From Leptospirales bacterium (GTDB lineage: Bacteria > Spirochaetota > Leptospiria > Leptospirales > Leptonemataceae): a DNA stretch of 64,000 nucleotides. This document shows positions 27,563 to 35,994 of this stretch, in pieces. Position 1 is the first letter of the stretch. Every line of letters starts with the position of its first letter. The stretch covers positions 186,001 to 250,000 of the forward strand of contig JAIBBN010000003.1 of NCBI GenBank assembly GCA_019694655.1. The letters run 5' to 3'. A program made the position numbers and the translations under genes. Under the pieces are notes generated by a model. That model searched no databases. It was not told the DNA's origin and saw nothing but the letters and a program-made list of their open reading frames with translations.

Positions 27563-28576
27563 GTGCGCGTGTGGATCGCAGTAGATTGCATGAGCGCCGA
27601 ACTGGGCGTGGATACGGCGGTTCATGGCGCCATTCAGGCAGTGCGCGAATTTGGCAGCCGCGTCCTTCTGGTCGGCGATGAGGCGCAGGTTGGCGCAGCG
27701 CTGGCCCGCTTTCCGGGAGATCCTGAACATATTCAGGTCGCGCATTCCGAAGGCACAATTGAAATGCATGAGTCGCCGGCTCGCGCCGTACGCCAGAAGC
27801 GCAACGCCTCCATCATGGTAGCGGCGCGGCTGGTCAAAGAGGGGCGGGCATCGGCTTTTTTTTCTCCCGGCAATACTGGCGCCACGATGGCCGCCGCGCT
27901 CTGGGAACTGGGTCGCATCGAAGGCGTCGAACGGCCGGCGATTGCGACAGCTTTGCCGCGGCAGGACGGCGGCGCGACAGTGTTGATCGACAGCGGCGCT
28001 AATGTCGACTGCAAGCCGGAGTGGCTGATCCAATTTGCCATCATGGGCGAGGTTTATGCGCGCGAAATCCTCAGCCTGGTCAATCCCCGGGTGGCGCTGC
28101 TCTCCAACGGGGAGGAGAACAAGAAGGGCGACTATTCCACACAGACTGCCCACCGCGAACTGCTGAAGCTGCCCTACAACTTTATCGGAAACATTGAAGG
28201 CCGTGATCTCTATGGAGGAACCGGACGCACCGCGGATGTCGTGGTCTGCGATGGCTTTGTCGGCAACATTGTGCTCAAAGCAACGGAAGGACTGGCGCGC
28301 TCCATATTTGGCCTGATGCGGCGCGAAATCGAAAGCACCACGCTGGGACGGACGGGCGCTTTTATGCTCAAGCCTACCTTTCAAATGATTCGAGCGCGCA
28401 TGGACTACAGCGAGTATGGCGGCGCCCCGCTGCTGGGCGTGAATGGCAACTGTTTGATCGGCCACGGCAGTTCCAACGCTCGCGCCTTCAAGAATGCGGT
28501 ACGGGCGGCGCAGCGCTTTGCGGAAAAGGATCTCTCCGGTCGAATTACCGAATCAATTCGGCGATTTGGAAATTGA
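27563..28576 (+). CDS. plsX: Phosphate acyltransferase PlsX
   Basis: 337 residues. PlsX converts acyl-ACP to acyl-phosphate, the donor for PlsY in phosphatidic acid synthesis, at the cytoplasmic membrane face. Family signatures include FFSPGNTGATMAAALWELGRIEGVERPAIAT, ALLSNGEENKKG, NFIGNIEGRDLYGG, VVVCDGFVGNIVLKATEG and the C-terminal YGGAPLLGVNGNCLIGHGSS. The N-terminus reads VDCMSAELG where most members have DAMGGDFG, a slightly unusual first loop. The start is GTG at 27563; an out-of-frame ATG sits two bases earlier. rpmF lies 81 bases upstream. Confidence 0.95.
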   Translation: MRVWIAVDCMSAELGVDTAVHGAIQAVREFGSRVLLVGDEAQVGAALARFPGDPEHIQVAHSEGTIEMHESPARAVRQKRNASIMVAARLVKEGRASAFFSPGNTGATMAAALWELGRIEGVERPAIATALPRQDGGATVLIDSGANVDCKPEWLIQFAIMGEVYAREILSLVNPRVALLSNGEENKKGDYSTQTAHRELLKLPYNFIGNIEGRDLYGGTGRTADVVVCDGFVGNIVLKATEGLARSIFGLMRREIESTTLGRTGAFMLKPTFQMIRARMDYSEYGGAPLLGVNGNCLIGHGSSNARAFKNAVRAAQRFAEKDLSGRITESIRRFGN

Positions 28577-28618
28577 TTTTTCGTCGTCGATGCAGCGTCG
28601 CTGCGCAGCCTGGACCTG

Positions 28619-29020
28619 ATGATACTTCGCTCAGCTTTTTTGTGTCTGCTCGTCCTGGCTTGCTGCGCCCGCCCGGAGACGGAAGCCCCGCATTCCAACA
28701 TTCACATTGGAAATCTGGAGCCGCGCGATCTCTACCGTTCGCCGGAAAAACGGCAACTTCGTTACATGCGCGGCGATCTGATCGACTGCCGTGATGTCAG
28801 CATCGACTATCTGGAGGGCAACGTTCGCGGCGATAAAACGCGCGGCGTCGTGATCAATGTAATGCGCGGCGTCATCGACGGCGGCGGAGTCACCGTGAAC
28901 GTTCTGCAGGGAAGCATTGTGCGCGGCGATAACGTAAGCGTCAACCTGCTGCTGGGCGAAGATCTCAGCGCCCGGGCGAAGGTCGGACGTCGCGTCGATC
29001 CCTCAGAAATGCAGCAGTAG
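28619..29020 (+). CDS. Small predicted lipoprotein with glycine-rich beta repeats
   Basis: 133 residues, no recognised family. A short hydrophobic signal ends in LLVLACC, a spirochaete-type lipobox with C15 as probable lipidation site. From about residue 50 the protein is a regular series of short strands with recurring Gly-Asp/Gly-Gly turns (YMRGDLIDCRDVSIDYLEGN, then GVVINVMRGVIDGGG, then VTVNVLQGSIVRGDN, then VSVNLLLGEDL), spaced roughly 10-14 residues. This suggests a small beta-helix or bactofilin-like solenoid. It lies 42 bases after plsX. Its 3' end overlaps the convergent Fn3/IPT gene by 18 bases. Confidence 0.65.
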   Translation: MILRSAFLCLLVLACCARPETEAPHSNIHIGNLEPRDLYRSPEKRQLRYMRGDLIDCRDVSIDYLEGNVRGDKTRGVVINVMRGVIDGGGVTVNVLQGSIVRGDNVSVNLLLGEDLSARAKVGRRVDPSEMQQ

Positions 29021-30340
29021 CAGCGGACTCAGCAGGCTATTGTCCGGCGCCTGATAAAGCTGCGAACGCCGGGAAAGCTCGTCGTAGCCAGTGCCCTGCG
29101 CGTCATGGAACGACGAGATTGCGCGGCCGCTCAGCCATGGCGATGCCGCTGCGGCAAACTCTGCCGCGGCCTCCGCCGATTGATAACCAAACCAGCTGTC
29201 AAAGAGCGCCTCGCCGCTTTCCAGATAGAAGTGCAGCAGATAGACCACGCCGGCCAGTCCCGCCAGAAAGATCTGGTTTTGTTGATGACGTGCGTAGGTC
29301 GCACGCGCCGCCGATTGGTTTGCCGAATGCTGGTAGATAATCAATCCAAGTGCGCTGTTGGTGATGCTGCCGGCCTGCGAACCGACCGCCTGGGCCAGCG
29401 CCGGGTTGGTAACGAAGAGCGTCAGCGGGTCATTCTTATAGGCGTTGCGCGCGGCGACGCCGGCGTTGTATTCCAGCAGCACTCCGCCGACGGGCGCCAG
29501 AAAGGCCGCGCCCCAGAGCGAGGAGTTGCGATACTCGCCGCGAAACAAGGCCGGCAGACCCGGCGCCATCGAAGTCCAGATTTCCGGCGCACTCAACTGT
29601 CGCTGTGATTCATCTGCCGCTTGCTCCTGGGCCGCCTGCTGCTGCTGCCGTCGAAACTCGGCGGAAGGTTGCTGGTATTGCTCGGGTACCGAGACGCGAT
29701 CGTCGGCAATGACCACGGCCGCTGCCAGTTCGCTGCGCTGCTCGCGGGGATTCTCGATGACCAGCGAATACTTTCCATCGCGCAAGACGGTCGGATCCAG
29801 TTCCGTTTCCAGCACGCCGGGAGCGGTCATTCGCGCCGGAACGAGGGTAGACTGCTGCTCGCTCTGATTGCGGATGATGATCCGGCTCTCCGGCGTGAAG
29901 TACAGGCCTTGAATTGTGACGCGCTGTAGTTGGCCGGATTCGCTTGCTCCCTGCGGTTGGAGGGCCCCGATCACGGGACGACGACTGGCGCGTACCTCAA
30001 GCTCGCGCCAGGCCGACCAGGGTCCCTGTCGTCCCGCTTGATTGATGGCGCTCAAGCGTTGTTCGTATTGCCCAGGCGTCAATCGCGCTGGAAAGGCGTT
30101 GTCGCGCAGGCGTTCGTCGACAAAGGGCGCTTCCTCCCCCCGACGCCGTATCTGTAGCTGGTAAGCGGCGGCGCCGGCCAGGGCCTGCCAGCGGATGACG
30201 ATCTCGCCGCCGCGCGCTGGCGCAGCCCCGGGCTGCGCCTCGACTGCGGCGCCTGCGCTCCACGCCAGCAGCAGCGCCAGCGCCACAGCATGCGCTCTGG
30301 AAAACAAGGAGCTCAAAAATATGTATTTTACAATCTTCAT
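29003..30340 (-). CDS. Exported Fn3/IPT-domain protein with C-terminal membrane helices
   Basis: 445 residues, no named family. A signal peptide (about 15-36, ending AAVEAQP) precedes a fibronectin-III-like segment (about 45-118, with WQALAGAAAYQLQIRR and PGQYEQRLSAINQAGRQGPWSAW). An IPT/TIG-like segment follows (about 125-215, VTIQGLYFTPESRIIIRN). A Gln-rich linker (residues ~225-250) leads to a C-terminal part with two or three hydrophobic stretches (SSLWGAAFLAPVGGVLLEY, IFLAGLAGVVYLLHFYL). It is the last gene of a three-gene operon with a cyclase and a FecR/Fn3 protein, and its ATG overlaps the previous stop (ATGA). An envelope assembly or sensory accessory role is a guess. Confidence 0.65.
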   Translation of the reverse strand: MKIVKYIFLSSLFSRAHAVALALLLAWSAGAAVEAQPGAAPARGGEIVIRWQALAGAAAYQLQIRRRGEEAPFVDERLRDNAFPARLTPGQYEQRLSAINQAGRQGPWSAWRELEVRASRRPVIGALQPQGASESGQLQRVTIQGLYFTPESRIIIRNQSEQQSTLVPARMTAPGVLETELDPTVLRDGKYSLVIENPREQRSELAAAVVIADDRVSVPEQYQQPSAEFRRQQQQAAQEQAADESQRQLSAPEIWTSMAPGLPALFRGEYRNSSLWGAAFLAPVGGVLLEYNAGVAARNAYKNDPLTLFVTNPALAQAVGSQAGSITNSALGLIIYQHSANQSAARATYARHQQNQIFLAGLAGVVYLLHFYLESGEALFDSWFGYQSAEAAAEFAAAASPWLSGRAISSFHDAQGTGYDELSRRSQLYQAPDNSLLSPLLLLHF

Positions 30341-32490
30341 TCAGGCACAACGTACTGGGTCGGCGGCGAAATAAACTCCGGCGGCGGCAATTCCTCCGGG
30401 GCGCTCAGCTGGAAGCGGCGGACAGCCTCCGCGGAACAAGCATTGCGCGCCGCTGTGCGGCAGGCTCGCACACTGAGGCTGTAGTCGCCGCTGAGCAGCT
30501 CGGGCGAAGGCGGGGCCTGGAATTCCAGTCCATTGACGCGAGTCCGCAGCGCCGGCCGCGGCCGTCGTCCCAATTGCGTCAAGGTCACATCATAGTAAGT
30601 CGCATTGCGAACAGCTGTCCAGCGCAAGTGCAGCCCATCGCGATCCGCCAGATTGACATTTTGGTCCGGCGCTGGCGCAAGAATCTCCGGCGCCGCTGGC
30701 ACATCGGTAATCCGGAAGGCGACTACTTCGCTGCGCAGAATTTCTTCATCGGCATCCGTCAATGCAACCTGGTAGTACCACTGTCCCTCGCCAAGATCGT
30801 TCAGACGCAGGCTGGCCCCGCTGACGCTTTCCTCACGAGGCGCGCGCATATCCCGGGAACGACTCAGTCGCAGCACATAGCGGCCGCCTCCCTCAGTGCG
30901 CTGCCATTGAAAAAGACAGCCATCGGCGCGAATTTCATCGAGGCTTAGTTCGGCCCCTTCCGCTGGCAACTGAGTGCGCAAGGCGCCGCCAGCGCTGATC
31001 GCAAATCTGGCAACACTTGAAAATTCTGTTTCCAGTCCGCCGGCATCGCGACCGCGCAGGCGCCAGAAGTAAGCGCCTGGCGGCAACGGTTGGCTGAGAC
31101 GTGTAAAGCTGCCATGGACGGCGGCGCTGGCAGCCAGATCGGCGAAGGACTCGGAACGTGAAATCTGCAGCGTAGTTTCGCGGAGTTCCGCGGATTGGCG
31201 CCAGGTAAAAACAATGCCCCGGCTGGCCACGGCCTGCGGAATGTTTCGGCCTTCAGTAGGTTGAGCCGGCTGTGGCGGCGGCGCGCGTTCGGATCGCAGC
31301 ACGCGAAAACTTTGCGCAGCGGAACTTGTGTTCGATGCTTCATCGCGGCCCAGGCTGCGCACTCGCCAGTAATAGTCGCCGGCCGACACAGGCAGCGAAA
31401 GGCCGGTCAGCGGGGAATTCTTACTGCGAACCAGATTTGTGAAACTGGCATCGTGAGCAATTTCCAGAACGTACTCCTGGGCCTGATCGTTGGCGCTCCA
31501 TGCGAAATTGACGAAGGGCGCCTCCGCTGAATACTGAAAGACGCGTCCCGCCGCGGGGGCCTGCAGTCGCACTGGCGCGTTGCGCAGCACGCTAAAGCGG
31601 CGCACCTCGCTGTATTCAAGTTGGCCGTTCTGCACATTGCGCGCCGCTATTCGCCAGTAATAGTTGCCGGCGCCAAGCGATGCCGCTGCGTTTCCCGCAG
31701 AGCTGGACAGCCGCAAATCCGGACGCAGGAAATTGCGTCGCTGACTTACTTCGAGCGTGGCTTCGCCGGAAACTCCCTGCCACTCGAAGCGCAGACTGGC
31801 GCCGCCCTCGTTCACAAAGAAGCTGGCCCCGGCCGGCGGATTCTGCAACTGAAAGGGTATAGGGCGAACCTCAATCGCGCCTCCCTGCGACACGGTGGCG
31901 CGCTGGCCCGCGCCTAACGATTGCGCCTGGCCATCGGCGGAGGCCACTGTCGCCTGGCCGCTGCGTACTGTAACATCTAGCGCCTGCTGGTCATCGCGCC
32001 GCGCCAGCTGCACGTCGCTGGAACCGACGCTTACGGTTTGGTTGGCTGACTGAATGGTTACCTCGCCGCCGCCGGCGGCGCCGCGGTCGGCCTGCAGCGA
32101 GCCATAGGCGAAATTGATGTTGGTGCGGTCTCCAACGGAGACGACGATCATCGTGTTTTCATCGACCTTGATGCGCGTTTGATCATTGAGTACGATTTCC
32201 GCAAGGGAGTAGTCCCCCGTCCGAATCGAATCATTGTTGTAGATCGGCACCTCATCCTCCAGCGCTTCCCAGATAGCCTGGGATCCATACTTGCGCTGTG
32301 CGATATTGCGGCGGACGATCAGCGTACCGACTCGCTCGCCAGAGCCCGGTCCGTGCGAGCGCGAATTCAAATACAGGCCAATGCCAGCGCCCAGCGACAG
32401 GGCGCCACAGATGGCAATTACATACCAATCGCGTCGGTCGGGGCGCAGGGTGCGCAGGATTGGCGCCTTCTCCAGCAGGCTGGCGGACAT
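30337..32490 (-). CDS. FecR-domain protein with multiple Fn3-like repeats
   Basis: 717 residues. A single membrane helix at about 24-42 follows a cytoplasmic N-terminus. A FecR-like domain (about 50-200) contains YNNDSIRTGDYSLAEIVLNDQTRIKVDEN-type sequence (the family's NDSIRTGxxSxAxI pattern), then GEVTIQSANQTVSV and a VRSGQATVAS strand. At least five Fn3-like repeats follow, each with a G-x-Y-Y/F-W-R core (GNYYWRIAAR, GDYYWRVRS, GAYFWRLRG, GQWYYQVAL, GDYSLSVRA). Unlike the FecR of iron uptake, there is no FecI-type sigma gene next door; the partner gene 17 bases upstream is a class III cyclase. It probably displays the repeats on the outside of the inner membrane. Confidence 0.8.
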   Translation of the reverse strand: MSASLLEKAPILRTLRPDRRDWYVIAICGALSLGAGIGLYLNSRSHGPGSGERVGTLIVRRNIAQRKYGSQAIWEALEDEVPIYNNDSIRTGDYSLAEIVLNDQTRIKVDENTMIVVSVGDRTNINFAYGSLQADRGAAGGGEVTIQSANQTVSVGSSDVQLARRDDQQALDVTVRSGQATVASADGQAQSLGAGQRATVSQGGAIEVRPIPFQLQNPPAGASFFVNEGGASLRFEWQGVSGEATLEVSQRRNFLRPDLRLSSSAGNAAASLGAGNYYWRIAARNVQNGQLEYSEVRRFSVLRNAPVRLQAPAAGRVFQYSAEAPFVNFAWSANDQAQEYVLEIAHDASFTNLVRSKNSPLTGLSLPVSAGDYYWRVRSLGRDEASNTSSAAQSFRVLRSERAPPPQPAQPTEGRNIPQAVASRGIVFTWRQSAELRETTLQISRSESFADLAASAAVHGSFTRLSQPLPPGAYFWRLRGRDAGGLETEFSSVARFAISAGGALRTQLPAEGAELSLDEIRADGCLFQWQRTEGGGRYVLRLSRSRDMRAPREESVSGASLRLNDLGEGQWYYQVALTDADEEILRSEVVAFRITDVPAAPEILAPAPDQNVNLADRDGLHLRWTAVRNATYYDVTLTQLGRRPRPALRTRVNGLEFQAPPSPELLSGDYSLSVRACRTAARNACSAEAVRRFQLSAPEELPPPEFISPPTQYVVPE

Positions 32491-32507
32491 CGGATTGAAC
32501 TTTACGC

Positions 32508-35216
32508 TCAGCCAGCGGCGCCGAGCACCTCAAATTTCTCTTCTTTGGCGTCCGGATCGACGGCTTTGCCCTTGTCGAATTGAATGCCGAGCATGGCGCG
32601 CACGGCGTCCATATCCGCCGGACATTGCGGATCATCCGCTCGACCGATTACAGCATAGATGATTTGCGGCTCCGTCTTGCCCTTGACCTTGATTGCCGGC
32701 TGTTCCTCCACGCGAAAAATGCCGGAGACGCGTTCAAAGGAGTCCTGAGAAATCAAAATGTCTGTGCCGAAGGGTTTGTTCAATGCCTCAATGCGCGAGG
32801 CAAGGTTGACCGCGTCGCCAATGACGGTGTAGCTCATTTTCTCGCTGGAACCAAGTTGGCCGGCCACCACCGGACCGGTATTGATGCCGCAGCCCATTTT
32901 GGCAAAAGGGCGCTTGCCTTCGCCGCGCTTGTTAAACTCGATCAAGGCCCGGCGCATCATCAGTGCGGCGTTGATCGCATGTTCTGTATCGTTGCCGGTA
33001 CTGTCGATGGCGCCCCAGTGGGCCATCACGGCGTCGCCGATGAATTTGTCCACTTCGCCGCCGGTCTGGTTCACGCAGGCCACCATGCCAGTGAAATACT
33101 CGTTCAAATAGGCGACCACTTCTTCCGGCGTCATCTTTTCGGACATGGCGGTGAAGCCGCGCAGATCCGAGAAAAAGATGGCTGCATCCTTGGTCTCGCC
33201 GCCCAGCTTCAGCTCGCCGCTGAGCGCCATTTCGGCGACTTTCTTGTTGGCAAAGCGGGACAGTGCGTCCTTCACCTTTTCCCGTTCTTGCAATCCAACG
33301 GCCATGCTACGAAAACTGTGTGTCAGGCTGCCGATTTCATCGCCGGTGATCGCTTCGATATCCACCTGGTAGTCGCCAGCTTCAATCTTGCGCGTGGCCC
33401 CCACCAGATCAACGATCGGCACGGTAAGCGTCTTGGAGAAAAAGTAAACAATCAAAAATGAAATCGCCAGGGTGATGATCAGAATCAGCAGATTCTTGCG
33501 CTGGATCTGCGCGACGGCGGCAAAGGCCTGCTCTTCATCGGCGGCGGAAACGATTCCCAGTCCGCCCACGCCCAGCCTGGCAAAGGCGCCCAGATAGCTC
33601 TTGTGATCGGTATCAACGTAAGGCAGGACTCCGGTACTGACGCGATTGTCCGGAGCAAACATTCTTTGCACAATGGGCGAATCGACGCGATTGGCGTGGG
33701 CCAGTACTTGATTGGAATCAGTATGTGCAATCAACTCGCCATCGCCGCCGACCATGTAAGTGGTCAGGAGCGTGTTGCCTTCGATTTGAAAAGCCTTCAA
33801 GATCTGCGCTGGATCCACAATCAAGATGGCCGCCGATTGACCCAGCGGGATGCCAATGCCCAGCAAGGGAATGCTGCCCTGCGATGCATTGACCACCGCA
33901 ATGCCGCCGCCGAAGCTGCGGGCAAAGCGCGGCGCATTGCTCTGTATAACTTCAATGACCTGTGCGGCGCTCAAGCCGCTGGTGTTCAGATACTCGCTAT
34001 TGGGCAATTGTCGCCGCAAACGCAATCTTTCGCCGGCGGCATCGGCCACGGCCAGATAGACGAAGTCGGGGTTGTTCTTGAAAAAGAGCGAAGCCAGCAG
34101 AGCTTGTTGGGCCGGCGTGCCAATGTTTTGCTCCAGCGTGAGCGCCATGACATGCGACTTGTAGGCCATGTTGCGTATTTCTGATTCAACGCGCTGACCA
34201 ACGACGGACGCTACGGTGATGTTGTTTTCCTCAATGCGGCGGCTCATGCCGTTGCTGAAGTCGATGCTGGCCAGTACAATACTGGTGGTCAGTGCGGCAA
34301 TGATCAGGCCGGTGATAATGGTCAGCAGCTTCACGCCAATCGTGAAGCGTCCCTTTTTCCAGGCTCTGTCGCCTTTGACGGCGCCGCCCGGCGCTGCAGC
34401 TTGCCCTGCAGCGGGCGCTGCACTGCTGCTGGATGGAGGGGCCCCGGCGCCAGCCGCCGCAACTGGTGTTGGCGCGGTTGCCGCGTGCGGCGTTGCATCA
34501 GCCTCTGCCGCCGCGTGCTCAGGATTTGCCTCGGGCGGTTTCGGGACGTCGGTCGGCGCATTCTGTGGTGCGCTGGCAAACGCTGGTTCTGCGCTCTGGC
34601 CGATGCTCAGGCGGGGGTCATCAAAAGCCTCCTCCGGACCCTTTTGCTGGGGCTCTTCTGGCAGCTCGGGGAGAGTCGTCTGGCTATCTTCGGGCGGCAA
34701 TCGATAGCCTGGATCAAGGTAGTGCTTGAATTCCTGGATGAGGCGAAGCAAATCCCGCGGCGCAGCGCTGCGCAAAATATACTCGCCGGCCTGTTGCGGA
34801 CTGAGTCCGCGCATCGAACGCAGCGTCAGCAGAAAGGATGCGGCCAGCAGTGCGGCGTAGGCTTCGACGTCGCTGCTGAATAGCAGGCGGCAAGCGCCTT
34901 CGCGCAGGGCGGCCTGCAGCCGCCGACAGTGGTTCTGAATCGCACTGTGTTCCCCATCGCGCAGCGACTGGAGCGAAAGGCGCTCCAGACGAATTCCCGG
35001 ACCGCGGCAAAGACGCATCAGTTTGCTGATATTGTCTTCCGTTTCTGAATCGCTTTCGGTATCTACCAGCAGGAAGACCGAGTGAAAGCCCTCCAATTTC
35101 CATTGCTGGACGCATTCCAGTCCCAGGCGGGGCGGCAGGGGGCCTTCGATCAGCTCGGAAAGGCCTGGATCCAGGCGGAGCGGGTGGGCATTCTTGAACT
35201 GAATGAGCGAGCGCAT
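32508..35216 (-). CDS. Membrane class III adenylate/guanylate cyclase with sensor and HAMP
   Basis: 902 residues. Residues 1-170 form a soluble domain resembling a dual-specificity phosphatase fold with a degenerate active loop (ACRLLFSSDVEAY at 108-120 in place of HCxxGxxR). Residues 175-285 are a Pro/Ala-rich linker. TM1 is ~293-317, an extracytoplasmic dCache-like sensor spans ~320-570, TM2 is ~574-594, and a HAMP follows (~595-648). The cyclase domain is ~655-860, with metal aspartates D684 (FFSDLRGF) and D728 (DKFIGDAVMAHWG), K724 and D801 for base recognition, and N804/R808 of NLASR. Lys-Asp favours ATP as substrate. An upstream in-frame ATG (35354) would add 46 non-domain residues; 35216 is preferred. 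It heads an operon with the FecR/Fn3 and Fn3/IPT genes. Confidence 0.9.
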   Translation of the reverse strand: MRSLIQFKNAHPLRLDPGLSELIEGPLPPRLGLECVQQWKLEGFHSVFLLVDTESDSETEDNISKLMRLCRGPGIRLERLSLQSLRDGEHSAIQNHCRRLQAALREGACRLLFSSDVEAYAALLAASFLLTLRSMRGLSPQQAGEYILRSAAPRDLLRLIQEFKHYLDPGYRLPPEDSQTTLPELPEEPQQKGPEEAFDDPRLSIGQSAEPAFASAPQNAPTDVPKPPEANPEHAAAEADATPHAATAPTPVAAAGAGAPPSSSSAAPAAGQAAAPGGAVKGDRAWKKGRFTIGVKLLTIITGLIIAALTTSIVLASIDFSNGMSRRIEENNITVASVVGQRVESEIRNMAYKSHVMALTLEQNIGTPAQQALLASLFFKNNPDFVYLAVADAAGERLRLRRQLPNSEYLNTSGLSAAQVIEVIQSNAPRFARSFGGGIAVVNASQGSIPLLGIGIPLGQSAAILIVDPAQILKAFQIEGNTLLTTYMVGGDGELIAHTDSNQVLAHANRVDSPIVQRMFAPDNRVSTGVLPYVDTDHKSYLGAFARLGVGGLGIVSAADEEQAFAAVAQIQRKNLLILIITLAISFLIVYFFSKTLTVPIVDLVGATRKIEAGDYQVDIEAITGDEIGSLTHSFRSMAVGLQEREKVKDALSRFANKKVAEMALSGELKLGGETKDAAIFFSDLRGFTAMSEKMTPEEVVAYLNEYFTGMVACVNQTGGEVDKFIGDAVMAHWGAIDSTGNDTEHAINAALMMRRALIEFNKRGEGKRPFAKMGCGINTGPVVAGQLGSSEKMSYTVIGDAVNLASRIEALNKPFGTDILISQDSFERVSGIFRVEEQPAIKVKGKTEPQIIYAVIGRADDPQCPADMDAVRAMLGIQFDKGKAVDPDAKEEKFEVLGAAG

Positions 35217-35329
35217 AGTGGGGTCACTTCTGACAACGGCCTGCGGCGGACAATTGTCTTGATATTTTCGGTTCGCCCGGCATGTCGAATCAAGGGAAGT
35301 CTTTTCTATAAAAGAGCGCGTCCCGAAAC

Positions 35330-35498
35330 CCCCGTCTGCGGGGATTTGGGCCAAACGGAACGGTTTTCAAAATTCTCTGCATTGCCTGCGGCAATGGCGA
35401 ATTCCGCGGAGAATTCGCCTGAATTTTTCAACCGTTCCTCGCATTCGCTTTGCGAATGGCGCGACCTCCTGTCGCGCAGAGCCGGTTTTGGGACCGGC
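35330..35498. other. Hairpin-rich intergenic block between cyclase gene and acpP
   Basis: Successive perfect inverted repeats: CCCCG/CGGGG (35330-35343); CATTGCC-TGC-GGCAATG (35380-35396); GGCGAATTC/GAATTCGCC (35396-35419); CATTCGC-TTT-GCGAATG (35442-35458); GCGCGAC-CTCCT-GTCGCGC (35459-35477); GCCGGT/ACCGGC (35481-35498). A longer-range stem pairs 35357-35375 with 35421-35438 and encloses the second and third hairpins. This accounts for the middle of the 443-bp gap 35217-35659. Nothing is recognised in 35217-35329, and the acpP promoter candidate lies to the right. Confidence 0.85.
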
Positions 35499-35607
35499 GC
35501 CAGGTAAGCCGCTGCCGCCGTCCCAGGCGGTGTTGAATTTTCTCGCATCGTTCACTTTTTTTCCACTTGCTGACAAAGCTCGCTTTCATAGCGTGCGCCA
35601 GTCGTTG

Positions 35608-35637
35608 GTGACAACGGCAAAAATATTCGTTTACACT
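35608..35637 (+). promoter_or_regulatory. Candidate sigma-70 promoter for acpP
   Basis: GTGACA (35608-35613) and TACACT (35632-35637) are spaced 18 bases apart and lie about 22 bases before the acpP start. Matches to consensus are 5/6 and 4/6. Confidence 0.5.
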
Positions 35638-35659
35638 TGTCGGCTACAGGAGAACTGAT

Positions 35660-35893
35660 ATGGCTGATTTTGAAAAGGTGAAGCAGATCATCGTCGAGCA
35701 GCTCGGCGTTGACGAGTCGGAGGTATCTCCGGAAGCTCACTTCATCGATGACCTGGGCGCTGACTCCCTCGACACCGTTGAGCTGGTAATGGCTCTGGAA
35801 GAGGAGTTCGGCATCGAGATCTCCGATGAAGACGCCGAGAAAATTCAGACCGTCGGCGACGTTCTGAAATATATCGACGAGCACGCTAGCTGA
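35660..35893 (+). CDS. acpP: Acyl carrier protein
   Basis: 77 residues, strongly acidic. The 4'-phosphopantetheine serine is in the perfect motif [22 protein letters not shown]. It shuttles acyl chains for fatty acid and lipid A synthesis and is the acyl donor for PlsX and LpxB-pathway enzymes encoded elsewhere in this window. An AGGAGA ribosome site lies eight bases before the ATG. A near-perfect stem-loop follows, then rnc; the acpP-rnc neighbourhood is common, although fabF, which often lies between them, is absent here. Confidence 0.98.
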   Translation: MADFEKVKQIIVEQLGVDESEVSPEAHFIDDLGADSLDTVELVMALEEEFGIEISDEDAEKIQTVGDVLKYIDEHAS

Positions 35894-35905
35894 GTTAGCG
35901 ACCTG

Positions 35906-35940
35906 AACTGGCCGCCCGGCAGCGGGCGGCCAGTTATCTT
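35906..35940 (+). terminator. Stem-loop terminator or processing site after acpP
   Basis: Arms AACTGGCCGCCCG and CGGGCGGCCAGTT pair perfectly over 13 bp with a GCAG loop. The following sequence (ATCTTAT) has only a broken T run, so termination may be partial, allowing some read-through into rnc. Confidence 0.7.
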
Positions 35941-35994
35941 ATCGGCCCGCCTTTTTTCCTTTGCGGCCCGCTTCCCTCGCAGGCATCGTCCCTT

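Noticed and set aside
28589-28612. GCAGCG/GCTGC near-palindrome between plsX and the lipoprotein gene as a relic of the pheST repeat
   Set aside because: Only six or so bases match; too short to distinguish from chance in GC-rich DNA.
30337-32490. FecR of a FecI-FecR iron-signalling pair
   Set aside because: No ECF sigma gene or TonB receptor is adjacent; the architecture with Fn3 repeats differs from iron FecR.
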